Positions 24,130 to 35,237 of a stretch of 64,000 nucleotides of DNA are shown piece by piece (within the stretch, counting starts at the first letter, position 1; each line of letters starts with the position of its first letter). The DNA comes from Thermodesulfovibrio sp. 3907-1M (GTDB taxonomy: Bacteria; Nitrospirota; Thermodesulfovibrionia; Thermodesulfovibrionales; Thermodesulfovibrionaceae): assembly GCF_040450955.1 (NCBI RefSeq), contig NZ_CP144373.1, positions 1,282,486 through 1,346,485 of the forward strand. Direction: 5' to 3'. The notes beneath the pieces are model-generated. The model saw only the letters and a program-made list of their open reading frames with translations. It did no database searches and was not told the DNA's origin. The translations under genes and the position numbers were made by a program.

Positions 24130-25341
24130 CTATCTCCCGAGTTTTGATATTAAATCATATACAGGACTTAAAAGACTTATAAAAATCACAGTAAAGAAAA
24201 GCCCAATAAATAAAATCATTACAGGCTCTATTATTTTGCCGAGTCTTGTAGAGTATTCCTGAAGTTTTGATGTATAGTAATTATTCAAAAATCTAAGCTG
24301 CTCATCAAGATTTCCTGAAGTCTCGCCAGTGTCTATAAGCCTTATTGCCATTGGAGGAAAAATTTTCTGTTCTTTAAGAGATTGTGAAATTCTTTCTCCT
24401 GTAATGATTTTTTCTTTTGCATTATTTATTGCCTTTTTCATTATTTCATTATTAACAACTTCTGCTGTCATTTCCAGGGCATTGTCTATTGGCACTCCTG
24501 TTACTGTAAGAATACGCAGCTGCTCTGCAAAGAGAGCAACTGCTCTATTGTAAAATATCTCTTTTATTATGGGCAATTTAAAAGAAAGAAAGTCTCTCAT
24601 CCACTTCAATTTTTTATTTTTCTTAATCACAGGCATGGAAAAAATTAAAATTAAAGGGAAAACAGGTAAAAGGTAAAAAAACTTTGTCAGTAACCCTCCG
24701 ATCTGAACCAGAATTTGCGTAATAAAAGGAATCTTAACTCCTATACCCTGCATGGCATTTACAATTTTTGGTAGAACATAAACAAGCCAGAAGCAAACAG
24801 CACCAAAGGAAACTGAGGTGGCAAATATGGGATAAATAAGGGCTCTTTTTATTGCTGTTCTTAAGTCTTCAATTCTTTGAAAATAATCTGCTATCTCATT
24901 AAGGCTACTGTCAAGTCTTCCTGTTTCCTCTCCAATTTTTATGAGATACTGAACCACAGGAGGGAAAACTTCCCTGTGCATTGATATTGCCTCATTAAAA
25001 GGCATTCCATTTTCAATCATTTCTTTCATATCCAGGACAATTCTTTTAAATCTCTCCTTTGTTATATTTTCAGCAATGTCTGCAAGAGCTACAGTAAGAG
25101 GGACTCCTGCTTTAAGCATTATTGAGAGGTTTCTGGCAAATTCAATTAACTGAACATTTTTTACCCTGCCTGAAAAAAGATTTATAAGAGGTGAAAAAAT
25201 TCTGGGTATTTCTGATACAGATAGAATATAAATATTTTTCATTGCAAGAATGTTCATGGCATCTGTGTAACTGTCTGCTTTAACAAACCCTTTAAAAACT
25301 TTGCCTTCCTCAGTAACTGCCCTGTATATAAAAATGCTCAT
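24130..25341 (-). CDS. gspF: Type II secretion / type IV pilus inner-membrane platform protein GspF
   Basis: 403 residues with two T2SSF repeats (about 68-190 and 270-392), each followed by hydrophobic helices. Family hallmarks are FARNLSIMLKAGVPL and a second FAEQLRILTVTGVPIDNAL, plus GETSGNLDEQL near the end. The protein is the inner-membrane base around which GspE powers pseudopilus assembly. It overlaps gspE by 4 nt. Confidence 0.92.
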   Translation of the reverse strand: MSIFIYRAVTEEGKVFKGFVKADSYTDAMNILAMKNIYILSVSEIPRIFSPLINLFSGRVKNVQLIEFARNLSIMLKAGVPLTVALADIAENITKERFKRIVLDMKEMIENGMPFNEAISMHREVFPPVVQYLIKIGEETGRLDSSLNEIADYFQRIEDLRTAIKRALIYPIFATSVSFGAVCFWLVYVLPKIVNAMQGIGVKIPFITQILVQIGGLLTKFFYLLPVFPLILIFSMPVIKKNKKLKWMRDFLSFKLPIIKEIFYNRAVALFAEQLRILTVTGVPIDNALEMTAEVVNNEIMKKAINNAKEKIITGERISQSLKEQKIFPPMAIRLIDTGETSGNLDEQLRFLNNYYTSKLQEYSTRLGKIIEPVMILFIGLFFTVIFISLLSPVYDLISKLGR

Positions 25342-26978
25342 CCTACCACCCTTTCAACTTCTTCAAAAGTGGAGACTCCTTCCGCAATCTTTTTTAATCC
25401 GTCAATTTTAAGTGGAATCATGCCCTGCTGAACTGCTGCTTCTGTGAGAGCATTAAAGGAAGCTCCTTCATAAATCATATCTCTAATCTTTTCATTTACT
25501 GTCATAAGCTCTCCTATGGCTACTCTTCCTAAATAGCCAGTGTTTCTGCACATTTTACAGCCTTTACCATAATAGATTCTGTCAGGATTCATGTTAAAGG
25601 AAGCAAAAATCTCTTTTTCTCTTTCTTTTAAATCTCTTGATGTTTTACAGAAAGGGCATATTTTTCTTATAAGTCTCTGACTGAGGACAGCAAGCAGAGA
25701 TGAACTAAGAAGAAATCTATCAGCACCGAGGTCAAAAAGTCTTGGAATAGAACTCACTGCATCAGAAGTATGAAGAGTGCTCAAAACAAGATGCCCTGTA
25801 ATTGATGCTCTTATTGCAATGCGTGCTGTTTCCTCATCACGAATCTCACCAAGAAGAATTATATCAGGATCATGTCTCATAAAGTTTCTTCCAGCAAGAG
25901 CAAAGTCATATCCTATTTTTTCATTCACTTCACTTTGTTTTACAAAAGAGATTCTGTATTCAACAGGATCTTCAATGGTGATAACACTTCTCTGAAGCCT
26001 GTTAATTTCTCTTATTAATGCATAAAGGGTTGTACTCTTTCCAGCACCTGTAGGTCCGACAACAAGAATTATGCCATTGGGTTTTTTAATAAGAGCTTTA
26101 AGGCTTGAAAAAAGAGCCTCACTGAAGCCGAGTTTTGGAAGGTTATAAAACTCCTCTGAACCACCAAAAAGCAATCTAAGGACAACGCTTTCTCCTTCTA
26201 CTGTGGGAATGGTTGATACTCTTACTTCATATTTCTTTCCTATAAAAGAGAAAATAAATGAGCCATCCTGAGGAAGCCTCTGCTCTGCTATATCAAGTCT
26301 TGAAAGAATCTTTATTCTTGATACAATTCCTGTATGCATTGACTTTGGAAGAAAGTAACCTTCAGTAAGAATTCCATCAACTCTGTAACTGATTGTTAAA
26401 ACACCAGCATTAACATTTATATGTATGTCTGTTGCACCTCTTCTTATTCCCTCTGCTAATAAAGCATCCACAATTCGTGGAAAACGATCAGGAGGAGTTA
26501 CTCCTGTTGTTAGAGTTACATTTATTGCTTCTTCTATAATCTTTTCTGTTGGATTTTCCAGAAAATAGTAAGCCTTTTCAAGTGTATCTATGAAGCTATC
26601 TTCATCTGTAAGATAGGGTTTTGCTCTTTTCCCTGTGATTGATCTTACTTTATCAAGAGCAACGATGTTGCTTGGATCAGTAACGGCTATTCTGACAACT
26701 CCATCTGCTTCTTCAATGGGAAGAAATCTTGCTGTTTCAGTAACATCCTTTGGAAATTTTTTAAGAATATCTGAGTCAATTGGATACTGCTTGATATCTA
26801 TATATTCAAGTCCATGTTGAACTGCAAGAACTTCTGCAAGCTCTGAAGATGTAATAAATCCAAGTGATGTTAAACATTTTCCGAGAACTTGCCCCGTGAT
26901 TTTCTGAACATTAAGAGCTATGCTTAGTTCCTGTTCGGTTATTAAATTTTTTTCTAATAAAAGATCACCAAGCCTCAT
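25338..26978 (-). CDS. gspE: Type II secretion / type IV pilus assembly ATPase GspE
   Basis: 546 residues: two N-terminal MshEN-type domains (MRLGDLLLEKNLITEQEL), then the secretion ATPase core with Walker A GPTGAGKST (about 306-314), the Asp box ITIEDPVEYR, Walker B DIILLGEIRDEETA and the His box LVLSTLHTSDA. A tetracysteine zinc element is CPFC...CKMC (about 440-485). MshEN domains can bind c-di-GMP in MshE/PilB-type enzymes; whether these do is not shown. It overlaps both neighbours by 4 nt. Confidence 0.93.
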   Translation of the reverse strand: MRLGDLLLEKNLITEQELSIALNVQKITGQVLGKCLTSLGFITSSELAEVLAVQHGLEYIDIKQYPIDSDILKKFPKDVTETARFLPIEEADGVVRIAVTDPSNIVALDKVRSITGKRAKPYLTDEDSFIDTLEKAYYFLENPTEKIIEEAINVTLTTGVTPPDRFPRIVDALLAEGIRRGATDIHINVNAGVLTISYRVDGILTEGYFLPKSMHTGIVSRIKILSRLDIAEQRLPQDGSFIFSFIGKKYEVRVSTIPTVEGESVVLRLLFGGSEEFYNLPKLGFSEALFSSLKALIKKPNGIILVVGPTGAGKSTTLYALIREINRLQRSVITIEDPVEYRISFVKQSEVNEKIGYDFALAGRNFMRHDPDIILLGEIRDEETARIAIRASITGHLVLSTLHTSDAVSSIPRLFDLGADRFLLSSSLLAVLSQRLIRKICPFCKTSRDLKEREKEIFASFNMNPDRIYYGKGCKMCRNTGYLGRVAIGELMTVNEKIRDMIYEGASFNALTEAAVQQGMIPLKIDGLKKIAEGVSTFEEVERVVG

Positions 26979-28591
26979 TGGGGAATAATCCTTGGCTGTA
27001 AAAGTATCACAAGCTCTGTATTTGTCTCTTCCTTGTCTTTACTTTTAAAAAGTTCACCTACTACAGGAATGTCTCCTAAAAGGGGCATTTTATTTTCTGA
27101 GAGACTCTCTTCTTTTTTAATCATCCCACCAATTATTATAATCTCTCCATCCTTTACTTTAACTGTTGTGCTGAGTTCTCTTAAATCAACGCTGGGAAGC
27201 TGAATTGTTGTTTGAGCCTCTGAAGAACCAAAAGTTGCAGACCTCATTTCTATAAGCTTTGAAACTATCGGAGTAATTGTAAGAGAAATTTCTCCATTGT
27301 CATCAATGTAAGGAACTATACCAATTATGAGTCCTGAAAGAAGATTGCCTGTTTCCACTGTATAAGTTATAATTGGTGAACCTGTCCCGGATGTTGTAAC
27401 ATTGCTCTGAGCTTTTGATATAAATGAGTAATTTCTTCCCACTGTAAAAAGAGAAGTCTGTCCATTCATTATACTTACGCGAGGATTTGAAAGGGTTCTC
27501 ACATCTCCAAACTGTCCAAGAGCCTTAATTAAAGCTGAGAAATCCTTTATAGCCGTTGTTGTCAATGAGAACTTCGCAGCGGAATAGGGAGTATCAGGAC
27601 CTATTACATTTGTAAAGCCTGATGTCTGAGCACCAATGTTCCAGTTATGTGTGCCATGACTCCACTCTCTTAAGAAAGACCAATCAATTCCGTATTTTAA
27701 AGATTTTGAAAGTGCTACTTCTATAACTTTGGCTTCTATAAGAACCTGCCTTGCCATTACCTTTTTCACTGTTTCAAGATACTCTTCAACTTTTCTCATA
27801 TTTTTCTTTGTTGCTGTAACCATCACTGTTCCTGTCATCCTATTTATTACATAGTTTTCGCGACTACCTCCCACAGTGGCTTGAACTGGACCTCCTGGGA
27901 CTGCTGGAGAAACTATTTGAGGTGCAGATGTTCCAAGAATTGTAGAAAGTGCTTTTTCTATTGAATCCCAGAACTTATATGCCGTATCATCTGTTTTTTC
28001 AGATTTTGATACATTTCCCTTAAGTATAGTTGCCCCTGTCCCTGCTGTAGCGCCTGTTGTTCCTGCGGTGCTTGTTGTTGTACCCGGCAGCTGGCCTGTT
28101 ACTCCACCAAGAATATCTCCACCCACATCTGTTGAATAATTCTGTTGAATGGGGATTGTACTCAGATGAAATATTCTTGTATCAGTGTCTTTTACAAGAA
28201 GCATGTTTCTTTCAATTTTATAGAAATAATCAGTGGAGGAAAAAACAGCATCAAGAGCATCCTTCAGTGTTACATTACTTAAAACCAGTGTTATTGGAAC
28301 ATTTGGGTCTACACCTTTTTCAATAACCAAATTTAAACCAGCATCTTTACATAAAACAAGCAAAATATCTCTCATCGGAGTCTGTCTCGCGTTTACAGAA
28401 ACCCTTTTCATCTTAAGTGGAGTTATATCCTCCTGCTCTATTCTGAAGTCTGGAGAAACTTCTTTTTTTACCGTTTCTTCCTTCTTAGGAAACTCAATCT
28501 GAGGAATCTTTATCTCTCCTTTCATCTCCATACTGCTACAGGCATGGAGCATTAAAAAAAGCAATATTAATAATTTTCCAGCTTTAACCAT
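26975..28591 (-). CDS. Secretin (GspD/PilQ/MshL-like outer-membrane channel), lipoprotein
   Basis: 538 residues. A lipobox LHAC puts the lipidated cysteine at Cys18. A secretin/TonB short N-terminal domain (about 62-130, RDILLVLCKDAGLNLVIE), a Gly/Thr-rich linker and the C-terminal secretin domain follow. The terminal signature includes VKDGEIIIIGGMIKKEES and MPLLGDIPVVGELFKSK. Only one or two N-domains are present, which is closer to MshL than to GspD. It overlaps the upstream pilP-like gene by 25 nt and gspE by 4 nt. Confidence 0.9.
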   Translation of the reverse strand: MVKAGKLLILLFLMLHACSSMEMKGEIKIPQIEFPKKEETVKKEVSPDFRIEQEDITPLKMKRVSVNARQTPMRDILLVLCKDAGLNLVIEKGVDPNVPITLVLSNVTLKDALDAVFSSTDYFYKIERNMLLVKDTDTRIFHLSTIPIQQNYSTDVGGDILGGVTGQLPGTTTSTAGTTGATAGTGATILKGNVSKSEKTDDTAYKFWDSIEKALSTILGTSAPQIVSPAVPGGPVQATVGGSRENYVINRMTGTVMVTATKKNMRKVEEYLETVKKVMARQVLIEAKVIEVALSKSLKYGIDWSFLREWSHGTHNWNIGAQTSGFTNVIGPDTPYSAAKFSLTTTAIKDFSALIKALGQFGDVRTLSNPRVSIMNGQTSLFTVGRNYSFISKAQSNVTTSGTGSPIITYTVETGNLLSGLIIGIVPYIDDNGEISLTITPIVSKLIEMRSATFGSSEAQTTIQLPSVDLRELSTTVKVKDGEIIIIGGMIKKEESLSENKMPLLGDIPVVGELFKSKDKEETNTELVILLQPRIIPQ

Positions 28592-28995
28592 TTCAATTCT
28601 CCTTTTTTGTCTTTAATCAAAACCCTGTTTTTGAAAATGCCTTTTATCTGGTATCCATTAATAATATCCCCTTCCTTTACGATAGAGTTTCCTATCACAG
28701 CATACTTATTCCTACCTTCATAGATAAATGATAGCACAGGAAGTGGAATTTCTGTAACTGTTGATTTTTCAAGCTTTTTTTCATTCTCTGCTATTTTTGA
28801 TGTTTCAAAAGGATTGTTTAAACTATATCCGAGGAAACGAATTTTCTCTTTAATTGTTATCTCCGGTAGGGCATACTCTGAGATATTTTTTTCAAAGGGA
28901 GTAACAAATGAGGGAGGTTTGATTTTCAAAGAAAGCCCTAAAAACAAAAAAGAAACTATAAAAATAGCAATGGATATCTTAAACTCTTTTATCAT
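28567..28995 (-). CDS. GspC/PilP/MshK-like periplasmic protein
   Basis: 142 residues with one N-terminal membrane helix (about 6-24), a linker, and a C-terminal beta domain reading VIGNSIVKEGDIINGYQI and then RVLIKDKKGELKWLKL. This matches the homology region found in GspC, PilP and MshK, which contacts the secretin N-domain. Assignment rests on layout and operon position because sequence identity in this family is low. Confidence 0.65.
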   Translation of the reverse strand: MIKEFKISIAIFIVSFLFLGLSLKIKPPSFVTPFEKNISEYALPEITIKEKIRFLGYSLNNPFETSKIAENEKKLEKSTVTEIPLPVLSFIYEGRNKYAVIGNSIVKEGDIINGYQIKGIFKNRVLIKDKKGELKWLKLENY

Positions 28996-29497
28996 CTTCC
29001 TGATAAATTAACTTTAATTCTGTTTTGATATCAATACCTATTGAATTGCCCTTTTGAGAAATTGAGATTGATTTAATGAAAATAAAAGGATATCCAGTTT
29101 CCTCAAGAAAGCTTAACAAATCAGTAAATCTACTCCAGGAAGTTTCCGCTTTCAAGCTCATATCAAGACTTAATTGTTTTTGTTCCTTTGTCATCTTTGA
29201 TATCTCTATATTAATTTCAGGGAATTTTGCTTTTAAACTATCAATAAACTGGGCTGCCAGAATTTCTGCGCTTTTCTTTTCAGGTATACTGATGCTTTCA
29301 AGAGTTTTCTTTAATCTAATGCTCTGGTTTATCTTATGCTCTAATTTCTTTATAAATGCAGCATCTTCTTTAATAGATTTTTCTGTTTTATCAAGATAAA
29401 TTAAGGCAGACAAAAGAATCATGACAATAGCGTAAAGGCATGATAAGAAAAAAATTTTTTTGCTTATTTTTTTACTGTAAAATTCCCGGATGCTCAT
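28979..29497 (-). CDS. PilO/GspM-like inner-membrane protein
   Basis: 172 residues with one membrane helix (about 14-35), a periplasmic coiled coil and a ferredoxin-like domain (LKAETSWSRFTDLLSFLEE, then the SISISQKGNS strand). Position between the PilM/N-like and PilP-like genes supports the PilO/GspM role of linking the assembly platform to the secretin. It overlaps the upstream gene by 26 nt and the downstream gene by 17 nt. Confidence 0.65.
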   Translation of the reverse strand: MSIREFYSKKISKKIFFLSCLYAIVMILLSALIYLDKTEKSIKEDAAFIKKLEHKINQSIRLKKTLESISIPEKKSAEILAAQFIDSLKAKFPEINIEISKMTKEQKQLSLDMSLKAETSWSRFTDLLSFLEETGYPFIFIKSISISQKGNSIGIDIKTELKLIYQEDDKRV

Positions 29498-30788
29498 AAA
29501 CTGCGTTTAGGCTCAGCTCTCCTTTTGTAATATCCCAGTTTTCACTGGTAATTTTAAAACCTTTCTCAGAAAGAGATGATTTAAAATTCAAATAAAAGCT
29601 TTGTCTTTCAGAAAAACTTTTTCCAGTGCTCTTTCCTTTTATTTTTATCTCTGGTTTTTCAGAATTCAGTATCTCTAAAGAATCCAGCTGAATCAAGCCT
29701 GTTTTGGACTGAGAAATATTCATAATAATATATCTCGTATCAATCATGGAATTTCTTTTGTTTTGCAATTCAACAAAAGGTTTTAACTCGGTTTCAAATT
29801 TTTTCATAATTTGTTGAACATTGACAAACTCTTGCTCATGCTGCAGTATATATTGCCTTTGAGAGAGCAATGAACTGTAGAGGGATTTTAATCTGTAAAA
29901 ATACTCCAGATTATAGACTGATAAAATCACAGCAGTTATTATAAGAAAAAAGCCTGCATAGTTTAAATATTTCGTTGTTTTTTTAAATCTTCTGTAGGAC
30001 TTAGGTAGAATGCTTCTCTTTTTTAAGCTTTCTTCAAACAATACCATGCTCAAAGGCAATGTATATTCTTGTGTTTCTAGCAATACTGATAAAAATCTAT
30101 GAGGAAGAATAAGTCCTGAAACTTCCTTATGTTTTGTGCCAATAAAAATAATCTCCTCAGGAGTTACCCTTAAATTCTGGATTGCGTAGTTCACTGTCAT
30201 ATTGATATTCATTATATCTTCCTCTGCTAAATCCTCGCTTCCTTCAAACTCTCTCATAAGAAGCATCTCAGATTTCTCAAAAATGAATAAAAATCTTGAT
30301 TTTCCAGAAATAAAGCATACTACTTTATTTTTTTCTGCAAGCTGTGAGTCAGAATTTATGAGAGAAATTAAAGGAACATGCATTGGATAAAGAGCTTTTA
30401 TATTAACCTTTGCTTCTATTAATTCCTCAATGAATTGATAGGAAGACTCAGGTACCACATAACATCTTATCCAGCTTCTTGCCTCAGTCTCGTATTTTTC
30501 ATAAATAAATGAAAATTGCTGCAACGATGGATATCTTTTTCTTATTTCATTAAATGTCAACTTTTCAAGAATTTTTTTCTTTTCAGGAATTTGAAAAGGT
30601 AAAGAAAATTTAAATGTGTATAGATCTGAAAAGGAAACTGAAATATACAACTCTTTTATTGAATTTTCTTTAACGAAGTCAAAAATCTCATCCCGAGAAA
30701 ATTCTGAAAATTCGGCATTTTCAATTCCTTTTTTAGGTATAACAGCTTTTACAATATTTCCCTCTATACTGAGATAAACCTTTTTCAT
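29472..30788 (-). CDS. GspL-like (PilM-PilN fused) assembly protein, first gene of the secretion operon
   Basis: 438 residues. The cytoplasmic part (about 1-275) has an actin-like layout resembling PilM/GspL. A single membrane helix (about 282-303) is followed by a PilN-like periplasmic coiled coil and ferredoxin-like domain. GspL has this fused architecture in type II secretion. No Shine-Dalgarno precedes the ATG; a TATAAT box ends 8 nt upstream, pointing to a leaderless start. It leads an eight-gene operon with overlaps at nearly every junction. Family assignment rests mostly on architecture and context. Confidence 0.7.
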   Translation of the reverse strand: MKKVYLSIEGNIVKAVIPKKGIENAEFSEFSRDEIFDFVKENSIKELYISVSFSDLYTFKFSLPFQIPEKKKILEKLTFNEIRKRYPSLQQFSFIYEKYETEARSWIRCYVVPESSYQFIEELIEAKVNIKALYPMHVPLISLINSDSQLAEKNKVVCFISGKSRFLFIFEKSEMLLMREFEGSEDLAEEDIMNINMTVNYAIQNLRVTPEEIIFIGTKHKEVSGLILPHRFLSVLLETQEYTLPLSMVLFEESLKKRSILPKSYRRFKKTTKYLNYAGFFLIITAVILSVYNLEYFYRLKSLYSSLLSQRQYILQHEQEFVNVQQIMKKFETELKPFVELQNKRNSMIDTRYIIMNISQSKTGLIQLDSLEILNSEKPEIKIKGKSTGKSFSERQSFYLNFKSSLSEKGFKITSENWDITKGELSLNAVYEHPGILQ

Positions 30789-30796
30789 TATTAAAA

Positions 30797-30802
30797 ATTA
30801 TA
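30797..30802 (-). promoter_or_regulatory. Probable -10 box of the secretion operon
   Basis: TATAAT on the minus strand ends 8 nt before the ATG at 30788. No good -35 is seen at 17-18 nt; only a T-rich run is there. Confidence 0.4.
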
Positions 30803-30909
30803 CCATAGTTCAAGATACTCAAAAAATTCTTAGGCTTTTAATTTAAACCTCGCAAAAACTTTTCAAATTTTGATATATTAAAAATTAATCCTCAGAGGAG
30901 GGAGTAGAA

Positions 30910-32133
30910 ATGACTCTAAAAAAAGAGACATTCAAATTTAACACAATAGAGGAAGTTCTTGAAGACGTAGCTCAGGGAAAAATGATCATACTTGTTGATG
31001 ATGAAGATAGAGAAAATGAGGGAGACCTCTTTATAGCAGCAGAAAAGGTCACACCTGAAGCAATAAACTTTATGGCAAAGTATGCCAGAGGTTTAATATG
31101 CTTAGCTTTAACTCCTGAAAGGGTTGAAGAATTGAAACTTCCCATGATGGTGGACATAAATGAAACTCCGCATCAAACAGCCTTTACTGTATCAATTGAA
31201 GCGAGGAGAGGTGTAACCACAGGAATTTCAGCCCATGACAGAGCTCACACAATTCTTACTGCAATTGATCCAAAAACAAAACCTGAAGACCTCGTAAAAC
31301 CCGGTCATGTTTTTCCATTGAGAGCTCAAAAAGGTGGAGTTCTTAAGAGAGCAGGACACACTGAAGGAGCTGTTGATCTTGCTCGTCTTGCAGGGCTTTA
31401 TCCAGCAGGTGTTATATGCGAGATTATGAATGAAGATGGAACAATGGCAAGAGTTCCACAATTGATGGAGTTTGCTAAAAAACACGGACTTAAGATTACG
31501 ACAATTAAAGACCTCATCAGATACAGAATGAGAAATGAAACCCTCGTAAGAAGAGTTGCAACAGTTCAACTTCCCACAGACTACGGTGAGTTTAAAGCAA
31601 TAGCATATACTACTTTAATAGATGACAAAGTTCATCTTGCACTTGTAAAAGGAGAGATTAAACCAGGCGATGAAGTCCTTGTGAGGGTTCACTCAGAATG
31701 CTTAACCGGTGATGTATTTCTGTCAAAAAGATGTGACTGCGGTTCACAGCTTCACAGAGCACTGGAAATGATTGAAGAGGCAGGAAAAGGAGTGCTTCTT
31801 TACATGAGGCAGGAAGGAAGAGGAATTGGTCTTCTGAATAAGTTAAAAGCCTATGAATTACAGGAGAAGGGCTATGATACTGTGGAAGCCAATATAAAAC
31901 TTGGCTTTAAACCAGATCTGAGAGACTACGGAGTGGGAGCTCAGATTTTAGTTGACCTCGGTATAAGAAAAATGAGACTTATGACAAACAATCCCCGTAA
32001 GATTGTAGGATTGGAAGGTTATGGACTTAAAGTTGTGGAAAGAGTTCCCATTGAAATTAAACCAAATGAAAATAACAAATGCTATTTAAAAACAAAGAAG
32101 GAAAAGCTTGGACACATTTTGACAAAAGTATAA
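30910..32133 (+). CDS. ribBA: Bifunctional DHBP synthase / GTP cyclohydrolase II
   Basis: 407 residues supplying both precursors of riboflavin. The N-terminal half (about 1-205) makes 3,4-dihydroxy-2-butanone 4-phosphate from ribulose 5-phosphate ([32 protein letters not shown]). The C-terminal half is GTP cyclohydrolase II, with the zinc ligands in [15 protein letters not shown] and [13 protein letters not shown]. An AGGAGGG ribosome site precedes the ATG. The short leader has no room for an FMN riboswitch, and no other rib gene is adjacent. Confidence 0.96.
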   Translation: MTLKKETFKFNTIEEVLEDVAQGKMIILVDDEDRENEGDLFIAAEKVTPEAINFMAKYARGLICLALTPERVEELKLPMMVDINETPHQTAFTVSIEARRGVTTGISAHDRAHTILTAIDPKTKPEDLVKPGHVFPLRAQKGGVLKRAGHTEGAVDLARLAGLYPAGVICEIMNEDGTMARVPQLMEFAKKHGLKITTIKDLIRYRMRNETLVRRVATVQLPTDYGEFKAIAYTTLIDDKVHLALVKGEIKPGDEVLVRVHSECLTGDVFLSKRCDCGSQLHRALEMIEEAGKGVLLYMRQEGRGIGLLNKLKAYELQEKGYDTVEANIKLGFKPDLRDYGVGAQILVDLGIRKMRLMTNNPRKIVGLEGYGLKVVERVPIEIKPNENNKCYLKTKKEKLGHILTKV

Positions 32134-32206
32134 TGCGCCTGAGAGGATTTGAACCTCCGACCTCGGGGTCCGGAGCCCCACGCTCTCTCCACTGAGCTAC
32201 AGGCGC
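32134..32206 (-). tRNA. tRNA-Arg (anticodon CCG)
   Basis: Read on the minus strand: acceptor stem GCGCCTG/CAGGCGC, D-arm GCTC...GAGC, anticodon arm TGGGG-CTCCGGA-CCCCG with anticodon CCG, and T-arm GGAGG-TTCAAAT-CCTCT. The discriminator is A and CCA is not encoded. The 3' end abuts the ribBA stop codon directly. Confidence 0.94.
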
Positions 32207-32217
32207 ATCTTAAATAA

Positions 32218-33702
<1,485 letters not shown>

Positions 33703-33703
33703 T

Positions 33704-35236
33704 ATGGAAGAAATTATAGTAATTGACTTTGGCTCCCAATATACTCAGCTTATTGCGAGAAGGATAAGAGAGTTTAATGTTTATTCTGAAATAATTCCCT
33801 GTAACGCTTCCTTTAATGAAATAAAAAAAAGAAAACCAGCGGGAATTATTCTTTCTGGTGGACCTGCAAGTGTTTATGAAGAAGGTGCACCATCTATTGA
33901 TAAAGAAATATTTAATCTTGGCATACCAGTTCTTGGAATATGCTATGGAATGCAGCTTATTACCCATCTTCTTGGTGGAAAGGTTTCAAGGGCTCAGAAA
34001 AGGGAATATGGTAAAGCTGTTTTAAAAATTGAAGATTTTTCTGATATTTTCAGCGATGTTGCTCGGGAAACAGTGGTCTGGATGAGTCATGCTGATAGAA
34101 TCACAGAAATGCCTGAAGGCTTTATAAAGATTGCCCATACTGAAAACTCTCCCTATGCTGCAATGGCTAATAAAGATAAAAAAATATACGCATTACAGTT
34201 TCATCCAGAGGTTGTGCATACTGAGGAAGGCAAAAAAATTCTCCATAACTTTGTATTCAAGATATGTGGTTGCCAGCCTTCATGGAACATGCATTCTTTT
34301 GTGGAAAGGCAGATAGAGGAAATAAGAAAAAAGGTCGGCTCATATAAAGTTGTCTGTGCTTTAAGTGGAGGAGTGGACTCAACTGTTACAGCAGTTCTGG
34401 TTCATCAGGCTATAGGAGATGCTTTAACCTGCATATTCGTTGATAACGGACTTTTAAGGGCTGGTGAGAGGCAAAAGGTTGAAGAGATGCTTAAGAATAA
34501 TTTTCATATAAATTTAAAAGTAGTTGATGCATCAGAGAGATTTCTTAAAAGGCTTAAAGGAGTGCGTGACCCTGAGAGAAAAAGAAAAATTATCGGTGCA
34601 GAGTTTATAAAGATATTTGAAGAAGAAGCTAAAAAAATTGAAGGAGTTAAGTTCTTAGCCCAGGGAACTCTTTATCCCGATGTAATAGAAAGTGTGTCCT
34701 TTAAAGGTCCTTCTGCAACCATAAAGAGCCATCACAATGTGGGCGGACTGCTTAAAAGAATGAAGCTCAGATTGATTGAACCTTTAAGAGAGCTTTTTAA
34801 GGATGAGGTAAGACAGCTTGGCAGAGAACTTGGAATACCTGATGAGATTTTATACAGACATCCTTTCCCTGGACCTGGGCTTGCTATAAGATGCGTTGGA
34901 GAGGTTACCAGTGAAAGGCTTGAAATACTTAGGCAGGCTGACAGAGTTGTTCTTGAAGAGATTAAAAACTCAGGATGGTATAAAAAAGTATGGCAGTCCT
35001 TTGCAGTTCTTCTTCCCATAAGAACAGTGGGAGTTATGGGAGATGAAAGAACATACGAGTATGTTATTGCTGTTAGAGCAGTTCACAGTGTTGACGGAAT
35101 GACAGCAGACTGGGTAAGGCTTCCATATGAATTACTTGAGAGAATTTCAAATAGAATAATCAATGAAGTAAAGGGAGTAAACAGGGTTGTCTATGACATA
35201 ACTTCAAAGCCACCGGGAACAATTGAGTGGGAATAA
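33704..35236 (+). CDS. guaA: GMP synthase (glutamine-hydrolysing)
   Basis: The enzyme converts XMP to GMP using ATP and glutamine. 510 residues: class I amidotransferase domain with the nucleophile in GICYGMQL and HFHPE-type [11 protein letters not shown] pyrophosphatase domain with the P-loop SGGVDST, and the C-terminal dimerisation domain ending KPPGTIEWE. The frame is open from a TTG at 33692, but the ATG at 33704 gives the usual start ([20 protein letters not shown]) and avoids overlapping guaB. Confidence 0.97.
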   Translation: MEEIIVIDFGSQYTQLIARRIREFNVYSEIIPCNASFNEIKKRKPAGIILSGGPASVYEEGAPSIDKEIFNLGIPVLGICYGMQLITHLLGGKVSRAQKREYGKAVLKIEDFSDIFSDVARETVVWMSHADRITEMPEGFIKIAHTENSPYAAMANKDKKIYALQFHPEVVHTEEGKKILHNFVFKICGCQPSWNMHSFVERQIEEIRKKVGSYKVVCALSGGVDSTVTAVLVHQAIGDALTCIFVDNGLLRAGERQKVEEMLKNNFHINLKVVDASERFLKRLKGVRDPERKRKIIGAEFIKIFEEEAKKIEGVKFLAQGTLYPDVIESVSFKGPSATIKSHHNVGGLLKRMKLRLIEPLRELFKDEVRQLGRELGIPDEILYRHPFPGPGLAIRCVGEVTSERLEILRQADRVVLEEIKNSGWYKKVWQSFAVLLPIRTVGVMGDERTYEYVIAVRAVHSVDGMTADWVRLPYELLERISNRIINEVKGVNRVVYDITSKPPGTIEWE

Positions 35237-35237
35237 A

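Noticed and set aside
30789-30909. FMN riboswitch upstream of ribBA
   Set aside because: Only about 120 nt are available, shared with a divergent promoter, and none of the conserved RFN-element segments is present.
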